Assembly (NCBI GenBank): GCA_917880885.1
Contig: OU862922.1
Location: forward strand, 744,001 to 808,000
Direction of reading: 5' to 3'
Length of the DNA stretch: 64,000 nucleotides
Origin: Limnephilus marmoratus
Taxonomy: Eukaryota; Arthropoda; Insecta; Trichoptera; Limnephilidae
Shown here: piece after piece, positions 10,245-19,929 of the stretch
Numbering within the stretch: the stretch's first letter is position 1
Layout of the letters: every line of letters starts with the position of its first letter
Notes under the pieces: model-generated
Told to the model about the DNA's origin: nothing
The model's database searches: none
Seen by the model: the letters and a program-made list of their open reading frames with translations, nothing else
Made by a program: the position numbers and the translations under genes

Positions 10245-10630
10245 CCACGCAGGTGGCCATGAAGAAAACAATTTCCCTTAGGGCTTATCATTTTTGGGGA
10301 TGCCGTGTTGGGGATCTTTTTAAGAAAAGGAAAGAGAGTACGTTCCGGGAAGGAAAAATGTATAAAAGGTATGTGGAATGGGTAAAAATATGGGATCAAT
10401 GTGTCCAGGATTCTATCCGTACCCCTGCAGTGCGAGACGATGCGATGGGTCGAGAGTGAGGTCAAAGCTCCCCAAAACGAAATCTCCTGATCTCCACCAG
10501 CAGGTGGGCAGGCGCATCCGCCGCCAAGATCTTAACACACCCCCCCCCCCCCCGATGAACCCGGGCACCCCTGCTTATCACTATGACAGAGGTTTTGATT
10601 ATCAAATAAACGGTTCACGGCGGCGACGAG
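10245..10630 (+). repeat. LTR-like dispersed repeat, family B, copy 3
   Basis: Same family as 4345 and 8135. It contains GAAAACAATTTCCCTTAGGG, a TATA box TATAAAAGG (10362), a C-run, CTATGACAGAGGTTTTG and AAATAAACGG. The TATA-to-AATAAA spacing is about 240 bp, supporting an LTR-like origin. It lies about 1.1 kb past the RDH copy 1 poly(A) signal. Confidence 0.5.
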
Positions 10631-11466
10631 AAAATCTTTCTGTTAGGCCTCAGCTTAAATTAATGAAGCACGCAGTAAACGAAAATGGTTTTCCTCCTAT
10701 CTTTGCTGCACGAAGTCTTTTTCTTCCTTTTGTCTTATATCATGAACTTATCTTTTCAGATGTAATACCGTTATATTACTATATTCTTATATTGTGATAT
10801 TTGTTATTTTGTTTCAATTGTTATATTCTTTCTTTTGGAGGTTGGATAGAAACTCCGTTGTTTGTTTTGTAATGTCCTTTTCCCCATCAAAGGGGTTGGA
10901 CTTTGGGCCTTGTCCCTATTAACTTACCTATAGGTCTACCTTTTCGTAATATACTATTGTTACCTCGCTCTACTGCCCGCGCCACCCCCCCTGACATGAT
11001 AAGGTTGGCGGAAAGATTGATCTTATCCAGAGGTTTGTCCGTCCCTCCTCCAGCTACCTGACGCTTTTCTCCCTAGGGTCTTCCAATCGTAGTCCAATTA
11101 CTTCTTCTAGGCACCACCGGCTAGCTGGCTAAAGGACGACTCCACTGGGTCCGTGACGTTGGACCAATAACCTTATACATTCTCTGGGGGACTGCCGGGC
11201 AAAACGACGGTCATGACGGTTATCCTTCATTTTTTACCTTTTGAAATGTTATATGTCTTATTTACTAAACTTATTGTTTTTTTTCTTCTCTTTATACGCA
11301 GGTGCCTGCATTCTCGGAGTGTGTGGTCTCCCTCTGTTTATCTTTCATATATTTTCTGTTTCTCTCTGTATTATATTTTCCTGTTTACTAACACCAGTAG
11401 TATTAGTTTTTTTTTTTGACTATTACAGCTTAGACTGTAGGCGATCCTACATTTCCGCCAACTAAC
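10631..11466. other. Unassigned intergenic DNA
   Basis: No recognisable gene. Sequence 10860-11220 is less AT-rich and may be an old retroelement tail, but I could not match it to a family. Short plus-strand ORFs at 11213-11465 are hydrophobic low-complexity frames in T-rich DNA and are not supported as genes. Confidence 0.4.
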
Positions 11467-12063
11467 AAAGTATGTAGGGACATTGAAGGTCTAGATTCGT
11501 TTTACTAAATGTAGAGTCGTTCAAATAAAAAATTAGATTCTTGCGAGAGCTCCGAAGGGGCGACCATAAGTCGCCTATACCGGGGCGGGACAGTGGTGGG
11601 TACTTCAATGCACGAAGTCTTAGGCGCGCCTGCATACCGCCACCTAACACAGTATGCGGGGACATTGAAGGTCTAGATTCGTTAAATTAAACAGTAGAGC
11701 CGTTCATTCAAAAAAATTAGATTCTTGCGAGAACTCCGAAGGGGCGACAATAAGTTGCCTATACCGGGGTGGGACAGTGGTGGGTACTTCAATGCACGAA
11801 GTCTTGCCACCTCGCGGACTTTCACCAACCTGTCCCATTGTCTTGTCTATATTTTGTCATACTAACACAGTATACAATATTGTATACTAACCCGCTAAGC
11901 ACTTGCATACTGCTTACTAACAACGTATGCAGGGGACATTGGAGGTCTAGTTTAGTTTTCAAATATAGAGTCGTTTTTACCAAAAAAAATCGAGTCCTTG
12001 CAAGAGTAACCATCTGTTACCTATACCAGGGCGGGTAAGTGGTGGGTCTTCCAATGCACGAAG
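11467..12063 (+). repeat. Three tandem copies of a ~150 bp unit
   Basis: Units at 11467-11618, 11648-11803 and 11925-12063 each run from a GTATGYAGGGACATTGAAGG start to GGTGGGTACTTCAATGCACG. Each contains TTAGATTCTTGCGAGA and a CTATACCGGGGCGGG block. Spacers are 30 and about 120 bp, and the third copy is the most diverged. No coding or RNA role is apparent. Confidence 0.7.
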
Positions 12064-12069
12064 TCTACA

Positions 12070-12400
12070 ACATCAATTTCATATCTTTCACTTGGAATTC
12101 GTGAATTTCCTTCGAAATTTGTCAGCAGATGAACCCACACTAACATTCCGAACACAAAATTGGTTTAACATACCTAAGTATGTGAAGCTAAAACTACGGT
12201 TACAAAATATTAGACTCCACTCGGAACCTCAGAACGATTTCGAATTTCATCTGGCATTCGGAAACTGTTTGCATTCGCCCAGGTAAACTACACCTAGAAC
12301 TTGTAAATGATTTTTATCCAATTGTTGCAGCTGATTGTTGCTACAGATTCTGAACACAATACTGGTTTTAACTTACGAATGAATCTGCGAACGAGCCCAC
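12070..12400. repeat. Degenerate dispersed repeat, third instance
   Basis: Blocks TTTCCTTCGAAATTTGTCA, GCAGATGAACCC and ATTCCGAACACAA repeat within the segment and match 10150-10200 and 3955-4005. Non-coding. Confidence 0.45.
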
Positions 12401-12619
12401 CAGTCCACCAGTTTATTTTACAATTATTGTTCTTCTTTTTTAAAAAACGATTTTAGAATGTTTTATTGACGTTCTCATGTTTACAACTTTCGACAAAGGT
12501 TTACCTTTACATAAATAACTGTGAATTCATCATTTTATTTGATTTATTTAACTAACTTAAAAATATATGAGACATACCGTGAAAGGAAACCATTCTCGCG
12601 TTCTAAAGCCTCAATTACA
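12401..12619. other. AT-rich DNA, nothing recognised
   Basis: Short AT-rich stretch between two repeats; no ORF or motif. Confidence 0.5.
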
Positions 12620-13395
12620 TTCAACTAGTTTACAAGCTACTATCTACTAAGTTTAAAAGCGGGTGAATCGGCGAGTGAGATTAGCGCCTCCCACATGCAC
12701 ACTTCGGAGCGACCGAGTCCCGCGCCACTTCAGGCCGCCGCGTAGAAAAGTAAAGACCGGTAGGTTTACAGCGGAGTTTGCTGTGGGACTTTTCTGCGCG
12801 GCGGCCTGAAGTGGCGCGGGACTCGGTCGCTCCGAAGTGTGCATGTGGGAGATGCTATTGTCATGATGACCACACAAAACTGTCCACTCGCTCAGCGGCG
12901 TAGGAAACTGAGGTCGCTGATAGCACCAGTAGCAAGAATAACGACGCCTGCGTGAACTAATTCTGTCAGATGTTTGATAGCCTAAATCAGCTGTTTATTG
13001 GCAGCCATTTTGAAAACATAAATAAATCAATCACGAGTTAGCGTGTAGCGAGTAAAATTGACGACCTTTCAACTTTTTTCGTAAGCCTCGATGACACACG
13101 GCGAGTTTACAAACTAGGTACTATCTACTAAGTTTAAAAGCGGGTAAATTAGCGAGTGAGATTGTCATGATGACACACAAAACTGTCCACTCGCTCAGAA
13201 GCGTAGGAAACTGAGGCCGCTGCTAGCGCCAGTAACAAGAATAACGACGCCTGCGTGAACTTATTCTTCAGATGTTTGACAGTCGAAATCAGCTGTTTAT
13301 CGGAAGCCATGTTGGAAACATAAATAAACCAATAACGAGCAAGCGGAGAAAGCGTGTAGGCGAGTAAAGTTGACGACCTTTCAACTTTTTTTCGT
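12620..13395. repeat. Two tandem copies of a ~290 bp unit
   Basis: Copy 1 (about 12620-13085) and copy 2 (about 13107-13395) share ACTATCTACTAAGTTTAAAAGCGGG, GCGAGTGAGATT, TGTCCACTCGCTCAG, GAATAACGACGCCTGCGTG and GTTGACGACCTTTCAAC-like blocks in the same order. They differ mainly by a 174 bp insertion in copy 1 (next entry). Partial further units continue to about 13480 with GCGAGTGACTGTGAAG. Confidence 0.75.
12683..12856. mobile_element. Fold-back MITE with 69-bp inverted arms and ATT duplication
   Basis: Arms 12683-12751 and 12788-12856 are near-perfect inverted repeats, GC-rich, starting AGCRYCTCCCACATGCACAC, around a 36 bp centre. The element is flanked by ATT on both sides (12680-12682, 12857-12859). 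The neighbouring tandem copy at about 13167 reads GCGAGTGAGATTGTCATG and is the exact empty site. It has no coding capacity, and a transcript would form a strong hairpin. TIR and 3-bp duplication do not fit a superfamily I can name with certainty. Confidence 0.85.
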
Positions 13396-13479
13396 AGATT
13401 GTCAACAATCTGCTAGTCGCTGCTAGTTAGCAAGTAACATGATGACACTGGGCGAGTGACTGTGAAGAATAGCGTAACG

Positions 13480-14190
13480 AAGGTAGAATATTGCCACAAA
13501 AATATTTTGAACATTGTCTTGTCATCTGTGTCTTTTTCATTTCATGTGCAATGTATTGCAATGCACTTCCCCTGCATACTTTCTGGAATAAACGATTATT
13601 ATTATTATTTCTTTAGTACATTGTGATTGACGTGAACTCGTGAAGTGAATTGTGAAGTATTGAACAAGTTGTTATTCTGTTAGTGTTTTTAAAGTGAATA
13701 GTTATTTATTTTGTAATAAACGGTAACTAATAAACGCAAACCCTGAAAACAATTAGGTATAGCAGAATCGATCGATAACTGACTGAAAAAAAAGTGTAAT
13801 TATTAATCATATGTGTGCTTTTTTTCGGTATTCCATTGTTGTGCGCACATAAATAAATAATTAAGGAATAATAACAAATAATAAGTAATTTTTGAGGATT
13901 TCGAAAACCATTTTTAAACATTTGACTAGTCAACTAGGGTAGTTTCCTCATAGGGTAGTTTCGTCGTTAATTCGTCGACCAAATGTAAGAGCTCCCCAGA
14001 TTTCGATCATTTGTCGATTCTTTGAATAAGAGACCACCCTCGTATTACTAGCGTCGCCAATCATAATACTTAATTACTCTCTACAATAATAGGTAGGACA
14101 TTATCCAAAATCTAGTTTGAGGATTATTAATTCTTGGGGTGACACCACGTTATCCGCACCGTGTGCCACTCATGCTGGGCTACGCCACTG
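13480..14190. other. Unassigned AT-rich intergenic DNA
   Basis: Ends of old repeats may be present; AATAAACG followed by (ATT)n at 13587-13612 looks like a LINE/SINE tail. No gene is supported. The minus-strand 68-codon ORF at 13727-13933 is low-complexity. Confidence 0.4.
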
Positions 14191-14326
14191 AACCGCACGC
14201 CACTGTAATTTAATTATTTAAGTATGCAATTCTCGTGAAGATAAAAAACAAATTTAATTACCAACATCATAAATCACCGCACGCCACTATAATTTTTTTT
14301 AAGTATGTAATTCTCGTGAAGATAAA
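14191..14326. repeat. Direct repeat, two ~50 bp copies
   Basis: ACCGCACGCCACTRTAATTT and AAGTATGYAATTCTCGTGAAG recur at 14191-14244 and 14275-14326 with a short spacer. Confidence 0.7.
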
Positions 14327-15164
14327 CGAAGCCTAAAAAAAACGGAGATAATTATTGACCTTTACTTTGATAAAAAAGATTGAATTACCACAATAGGTGC
14401 AAACAGGTTGGTTTCTTACGACCTTGATTTTGGCGACACGCGTTGAGATGAGTACTTTTTATTTATTTATTTATTATTTTTTTATTATATTAGGTAGGTA
14501 CCTAATTAAAACATAAAATGAAAACAAAATTCATCACACAAATAACAAAAACAAAAAAAAGCACAAAATTAAAATAAATAGACAGAATTAAAAATAAAAA
14601 GATATTTAAGATCGTCCATCATGGAGGTCGCCTCATCATCTGCATCCATCGCTCATTTATTGGGGAACTGAGCCACTCGGATGCAGCCACGACAATGATA
14701 TTGGTTGAAGTCCGTGTCCTGCCCCAGAAGCTGGCTAGTCGGTGGCGAAGTAAGGCTGGGAATGAGTGCACCCTCCCCTCGGTGAACATCGTGAAGGCAC
14801 TGCAGAACCTCGGTAGTTGCATCAGTGGCGGCGTAAGGAAGGGGGGGGGGGGGGGAGGGGGCGGTCCGCCCCGGGTGCCAAGCACCAAGGGGTGACAACG
14901 ACAACCCACTCGTACAGACAAAGAATGCGCACAAAATCCCCCGCTGTAAAGATATTTCAATAAATAACTACGTACTCTTGTATCTAGCTACTTACATTAT
15001 CATATTTTAAAATGCGTCGCAACTATATACATTTTTTTTTCGAATATAAATTCTAATTCCCTTTCTAAAACTGAAGAATCATTTTGAGAAGCTTGTATCA
15101 ACACTATAAAATAAATATATAAGTTATGTGTGATCCCAACACCGGCAAAGCAGGCATTGAAAGA

Positions 15165-15310
15165 AGAAATTAGCGAAACTCAATCGAAAATCTGGAGACA
15201 GAAAAATCAGAAAAAGTTATCGGCACCTCTGGGACTTAAACCCAGGACCTTCTGCTTACATGGGAACAGCTCTACTAACTGAGCTAATTAATAATTTATC
15301 CAGACACTAT
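15165..15310 (-). repeat. tRNA-like SINE head, minus strand
   Basis: The minus strand has TTAGCTCAGTTAGTAGAGC (A box), CCATGTAAGCAGAAGGTCC and GGGTTTAAGTCC (B box), then a TTTTTCTGTCTCC-like body. A related copy lies in opposite orientation at 15975-16070. Mismatched stems and the fused body argue against a working tRNA gene. Confidence 0.6.
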
Positions 15311-15319
15311 CTAGACAGC

Positions 15320-15841
15320 CAAGGGCGGATTTGGGGGAGGGGGGGGGGTATTTTTGTGAACTGTGGAGATTCCATCACAGTACATACATAGAAGCTAAAA
15401 CTGTCTTTTTTAAACATTTAATTTTTCGATTGTTTGACACTTTCATAAACCTTCCTGTACATACTTGAACTTGTAGAAATAAACTTGAAATATGATACTT
15501 AAGTTTATTTCTAACAGTAATCGTTGAGTTTTTTGCCTTTCCGCCCCATGTGCCCGCCCAGAAAAAAATCCTTACAATAATTGTTGATTGTTTCGCGCGT
15601 TCACCCCTTGTGCCTCCCCCCCCCCCCAGAAAAAATCCTAACAGTAATTGTTGATTTTTTGCCCGTCCGCCCCTTGTGCCCCCCAGAAAAAAATCCTAAC
15701 AGTAATTGTTGATTTTTTTGACCGTCCGTCCCTTGTGCCCCCCCAACCCCCCCAGCAAAAAATCCTAACAGTAATTGTTGATTTTTTGCCCGTCCGCCCC
15801 TTGTGCCCCCCCCCCAGAAAAAAATCCTGGATCCGCCCTTA
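15320..15841. mobile_element. GGGCGGAT-end MITE carrying an internal minisatellite
   Basis: Ends CAAGGGCGGATTT and (reversed) TAAGGGCGGATCC are flanked by TAGACAGC (15312-15319) and TAGATAGC (15842-15849), an 8-bp duplication with one mismatch, as for hAT. The internal part 15500-15830 is about five copies of a ~60 bp unit containing AACAGTAATTGTTGATTTTTTG, CCGTCCGCCCCTTGTGCC and a C-run. A sister element without the expansion lies at 16617-16786. Confidence 0.75.
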
Positions 15842-15974
15842 TAGATAGCATTTAGTTCGGGTTTGAATTGCAATCATATATAAAGGTACCAGCACACAAT
15901 AATATGTGTGTTAAGATAATGAAGATAAAGTTGGTAGTTCTTAGTCGAAGAATGATAAAGTTAAATGTGACCGA

Positions 15975-16070
15975 ATTGGATATAGACACCTTAGCTCAGT
16001 TAGTATAGCTGTTACCATGTAAACAGAAGGTTCTGCGTTCGAGGCCAATATCTTTTTCTGTCTCCTTAAT
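15975..16070 (+). repeat. tRNA-like SINE head, plus strand
   Basis: CCTTAGCTCAGTTAGTATAG (A box), CCATGTAAACAGAAGG and a B-box-like GCGTTCGAGGCC precede TCTTTTTCTGTCTCC. It is inverted relative to the copy at 15165-15310, on the other side of the MITE. Confidence 0.6.
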
Positions 16071-16616
16071 AAAATCTTATTTAAGGTCCACAATGAGCCA
16101 AAGCGCGAATAATCAATTTTTCTATGTTATCAATTGAAAAGAGACAGGGAAAACAATCTTGATATTGTGATCGAATATTTTAGTAAAATGAAATCTCGTA
16201 AGCATGTTTAGTATTTGGTGCTTTATTTTATGTAGGGTGTTCAATACAAAACCGCCCCGGGTGCCAATCTACCCTACGCCGCCAAATGCATAATTGTAGC
16301 ACACCCTCAGTTTGTCCCATTGCGCTGCTGGGTATTGTGTCCACAGTTCAGACGTGTACAGGGCAGTACAGTATGTCTTGAATAGTAATTTTCTGACATC
16401 GTCGCTACAGTGGTAGAACCGCCTTGAGAGCATTCCAGCCCGTATGTTAATTGCTCTTTTTTGTCGTTCCATATCTTCTATATCCTTCATGTCTTCGGTT
16501 AGGATATGTCCCAGATACTTAACCTGTGAGGCCACAAGCAGTTCATTTCCTTCTAGATATATTGGACTTTGACAGATAGATATCTATTTAGGTATACAGT
16601 TTGTTAAGGATGTACC

Positions 16617-16786
16617 CAAGGGCGGATCCAGGTTTTTTTCTGGGGGGGGGGGGGGCACAAGGGGCGGACGGGCAAAAAAATGTTTGATAGTGACAGTTTT
16701 CTGTACTGTGATGGAATCTCCACAGTACAAAAAAATATTTTCTGGGGGGGCACGTGCCCCCGTGCCCCCCCCTAAATCCGCCATTG
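16617..16786. mobile_element. GGGCGGAT-end MITE, short form (170 bp)
   Basis: Left end CAAGGGCGGATCC, right end (reversed) CAATGGCGGATTT. Flanking GATGTACC (16609-16616) and GATGTACA (16787-16794) match at 7 of 8 bases. The interior has G- and C-runs and CTGTACTGTGATGGAATC shared with 15358-15385. It is the one-unit version of the element at 15320-15841. Confidence 0.75.
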
Positions 16787-16975
16787 GATGTACATGCTTA
16801 ATAAGGAATAACCAGAGAAAACCGGAAATATGTCATTTTTAAATCAATATTTAGACGTATTGACTCTTTTCCACAAAAAAATATTAATTGATTTCGAGAG
16901 ATTATTATTTTATCTAGTAGATGTATCTTTTAAATTTTGAGATTTTTTTTTATTTTTAGTAAGTATAATTAGATT

Positions 16976-17064
16976 AAACCTAACCTAACCTAACCAAATC
17001 TAACCTAACCTAACCTAATCTAACCTAACCTAATCTAACCTAACCTAATCTAACCTAACCTAAC
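16976..17064 (-). repeat. Interstitial telomere-like (TTAGG)n tract
   Basis: About 89 bp of CCTAA repeats with interspersed CTAAT/CCAAAT variants; the minus strand is (TTAGG)n, the ancestral insect telomere motif. The variants show it is not freshly made by telomerase. Such tracts occur inside insect chromosomes. Confidence 0.85.
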
Positions 17065-17711
17065 TCAACATAAAATCATTAAAAAAGATCCGCGCACGTG
17101 TTTTGTGATGAAAATACCTACTTCAGTTTGTCTATTTATTTACGGTCTTACAAACTAATATATTTAAGATTTTTTTACATTCTTATTTTGCTTAGACAGT
17201 TTTGAAAAATTAATACTTATGATCAAAAAATAATTACAAAAAAGTATATAATTTTAATAGTTTTATCATCATGCCTTTCAGCATTTTTGGATGTAGTTAT
17301 AAATTAATGCAAATTGTGAGTGAAATAATATCGATATTGAGTTATGATTTAAATAAGCTGGAACGGAGAATAATTTAATCTTTCTCATTGGAACCGCCCT
17401 GTACGATCGTAAAAACATCTTTCGACGAAATTTGGATTCTCGGCCGCTGGCTGGTTCAAGGCCCTTAACTATTTAACCAGTGATTTCTTATATTATTCGG
17501 AGTAAAAAATGGTAAATGATATTTGTGTCTCCGGTGATATTTTTGATGTTTTTTTTTTCAACCAAAAACATCAAAAATAGTATTGGACAGTTAGAAGAGA
17601 GTGAGTTGTTGGTTGGTTACTCGTCTGAGGGACTAGGGACATGTGGAAAAAATTTATTAGAAAAAAAAATGTAAATGTCACCGACGAACAAAATTTCATT
17701 TTTATTCCAAA
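17065..17711. other. AT-rich DNA with a small hairpin
   Basis: No gene. An inverted repeat at about 17537-17579 (TATTTTTGATGTTTTT facing AAAAACATCAAAAATA) could form a perfect 16 bp hairpin. It may be a MITE remnant. Confidence 0.5.
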
Positions 17712-18665
17712 CTAGCTGACCCGGCGAACTTCGAACCGGATCAAAATCAATAACTGTTGTGTTAACTTATTAGCTGAATTAACTTCAGTTTATAATAAGC
17801 AATAATTGTCAGCCTGAAACACTCATTTACATTGAAAAATCTTCCGAGAAAAGATACTTGCCGCCAACGGGACTTGAACCCGTGTCCTTCTGATTGCCGG
17901 TCAGCTGCTCTTGACATTTCTCGGAAGATTTGTCAATGTAAATTAGTGTTTCAGGCTGACAATTATTGTTTATAATAATTGTTACCCTTTGTGCTATGCA
18001 TAAAAATCTTGTCTTAAACGTTAGTTTATAAATTAAAAATAAAAATTAAATTCATTTTTTTTATTAAGTTAAAAATTATACAATGAAGCAATTACCGATG
18101 CGCAACTGTCCGTGTTTTGTTTTTGTCAGTAGAGATGGCGTTATGTACGGATTTATATTTTTTGTGATTTTCCTACTTTCAACTGACTTACGGGAATTGC
18201 GTTTAATTTTCTTTATTTATATAGGAAGATTATTAGATATAATTATTGTATTTTCCTATGGAGAGCTACAGACATACGTTCACCGTTTGTCTCATATTCG
18301 ACTGTTGACATTTAATGTGTAAGAAAGAGGGGCAGCATTATAAATTTATAAACAGAAGCAAAATAATCAGCACATTGACATTTAACGTTTTTGAATTTTT
18401 GGAATTCACTCACTATTCGATATTATATCACAATATTGCTGCAGCTCTTTCAAAATATGAGAATTCGTTCCATACAAAATGTATGAGGAAAGTAATTTTC
18501 TTTATAATTTTTATTTGTGGTGAATTTTTCCGATGTTTTAATAGATAGCTATTCTGCTATTCGGGGCGGAGACGAATCCAACAAATCAAAGGTCATAAAA
18601 ATCGGTCCAGCCGTTCTGGAGTTATAAATGGTGTAACTAACCCGACTTTGTTTTATATATTAAGA
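17712..18665 (-). mobile_element. Non-autonomous Helitron, copy A (minus)
   Basis: The minus strand starts TCTTAATATATAAAACAAAG followed by TCGGGTTAGTTACACC and ends GAAGTTCGCCGGGTCAGCTAG followed by T. These are the same termini as the autonomous-derived copy B (19323-26513). The CTAG|T end is the Helitron hallmark. Its interior also matches copy B's 5' region (TTTTGAAAGAGCTGCAGC-type block). It lacks Rep/helicase sequence and carries a 170 bp MITE near its 3' end. Confidence 0.75.
17799..17968. mobile_element. MITE with ~45-bp TIRs enclosing a tRNA-like core
   Basis: The arms (CAATAATTGTCAGCCTGAAA... and its inverse) meet around a core of about 65 bp. The minus strand of the core has a perfect T-arm (ACGGG TTCAAGT CCCGT) and a B box, plus a CTGA CCGGCAA TCAG anticodon-like arm. 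The 5' half of a tRNA (A box, D-arm) is missing. TTTATAATAA flanks both sides (17789-17798, 17969-17978). A 10-bp duplication with long TIRs suits Mutator-like elements. It sits inside Helitron copy A. Confidence 0.7.
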
Positions 18666-18954
18666 AAATAGTCCCAAGAATCATTGGTTAAAGTAAGTAG
18701 GTAAGTATGTTCCGTAACACGCTGTATAAATTTAATAATCTAAAATATCGGAGAACTAGTATTTCACGTGCGTAAATAAATATTTGAAGTGATAAATTTA
18801 GTGTAAATGTTAGTGCCAAAAAACAACTTGATGATCTCAAAGATTAGGGAGGATTGTTCTAGCTCTAATAAGAAATGTGAGTTTAGTATTCATTACGCGG
18901 TGTTAGTCGTGTTGCTCCAACGAAAATACATCAGCCATAAGAACTCTTCTTTAT
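18666..18954. other. AT-rich intergenic DNA, nothing recognised
   Basis: No ORF, repeat or RNA signal I can support. Confidence 0.5.
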
Positions 18955-19240
18955 GAGAATACTGCACAAGAGTCCCAGCTGCTTCAAACCGTCTGGAGCC
19001 AGTGAGACTAAGGCATCCCCAATTGGGGTTGGCTGAATAGGCTGAAGGTATTGGAGTGGGGAAGGAGATGGGGGAGAGGAAGGTGGACAAGTATCTGACT
19101 ATTCAGAATTGTTCACAAAATACGGCTAAAACCATTTCAAGCAACGTTTCAATTCTGAACGGTGGTCTTACACCAGCTCGATTCACCCGCGACCTCCGGA
19201 CTGCTAGTCGAGAGCCTTCCTCCCTACCACGGAGGCCGTA
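18955..19240 (-). repeat. tRNA-derived SINE, copy 2 (minus)
   Basis: Same family as 1905-2265. It shares TTTCAAGCAACGTTTCAATTC and GGTGGTCTTAC in the body, and a tRNA-like head on the minus strand with CTCTCGACTAGCAGTCC and GGTCGCGGGTGAATC. The B box is damaged relative to copy 1. Confidence 0.65.
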
Positions 19241-19929
19241 AAAAAAGAGGCTTATTCTGATACTAACCTACAAAAAGTAAGTAAATCTGGATTTTTATAA
19301 TAATTGATTTAATCTTATCTTATCTTAATATATAAAACAAAGTCGGGTTAGTTACACGTTACATTATTGATAACTCGAGAACGGCTGGACAGATTTTGAT
19401 GATCTTTGATTTGTTGGATTTGTCTCCGCCCCGAATAACAGAATAACTATTAAAACATCGCAAAAATTCACGAAAAAGATAGTTATGAAGAAAATTCATT
19501 TCCTCATACATTTTGTATGGAACGAATTTTCATCTTTTGAAAGAGCTGCAGCAATATTGTGGGTATAATATTGAAGTTTGGGTGAATTCCAATAATTCAA
19601 AAACGTCAAATTCAAATGTCAATGCGATAATTGTTTTGCTTTTGTTTTTAAACATATAATGCTGCCTCTCTTTCCTACACACCAAATGTCAATAGTCTAA
19701 AATGAGACCAACGCTGAACGTATGTCTGCACAACTCCAGGAAAACAGTCACTTCTTTCCAAAACATTCAAGGCGCATTACAACGTGAAGTATTGGAATTC
19801 GGTGAAGTCAATCAAATACATCTGCAAATTTGTCACAAAAGTTATCGATATGGCGGTTTTTGGCGTTCAAACTACAAATAAAAAACGACGAAATCACACG
19901 CTATCAAGTTGGTGAGCTACAATGAGGTG

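Larger units (their letters stand above)
14830..16285. mobile_element. hAT-like insertion inside the minus-strand LINE
   Basis: The left end reads GTGGCGGCGTAAGG and the right end, reversed, TTGGCGGCGTAGGG. Both are followed inwards by the unusual CCGCCCCGGGTGCC. Flanks TTGCATCA and ATGCATAA agree at 6 of 8 positions, consistent with an aged 8-bp duplication. It contains a G-run (14841-14862), two inverted tRNA-like SINE heads and a second MITE. No transposase seen. Confidence 0.55.
14458..16580 (-). pseudogene. LINE C-terminal ORF2 fragment, split by an insertion
   Basis: The minus strand at 16575-16262 reads YLEGNELLVASQVKYLGHIL, then KRAINIRAGMLSRRF, LFKTYCTALYTSELW and VCYNYAF. The minus strand at 14830-14619 continues with MQLPRFCSAFTMF, ALLRHRLASFWGRTRTSTN and SSPINERW. 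In related LINEs the NYAFR and LPRFCSASGMF blocks are adjacent, so the two parts are one element interrupted between 14830 and about 16285. The (TTTATTTA)n at 14458-14480 is its poly-(TAAA) tail on the minus strand. 5'-truncated, lacking RT core and endonuclease. Confidence 0.75.

Noticed and set aside
10133..10797. Three overlapping ORFs of 90-139 codons
   Set aside because: They fall in family-B and degenerate repeats, contain homopolymer proline runs and have no domain.
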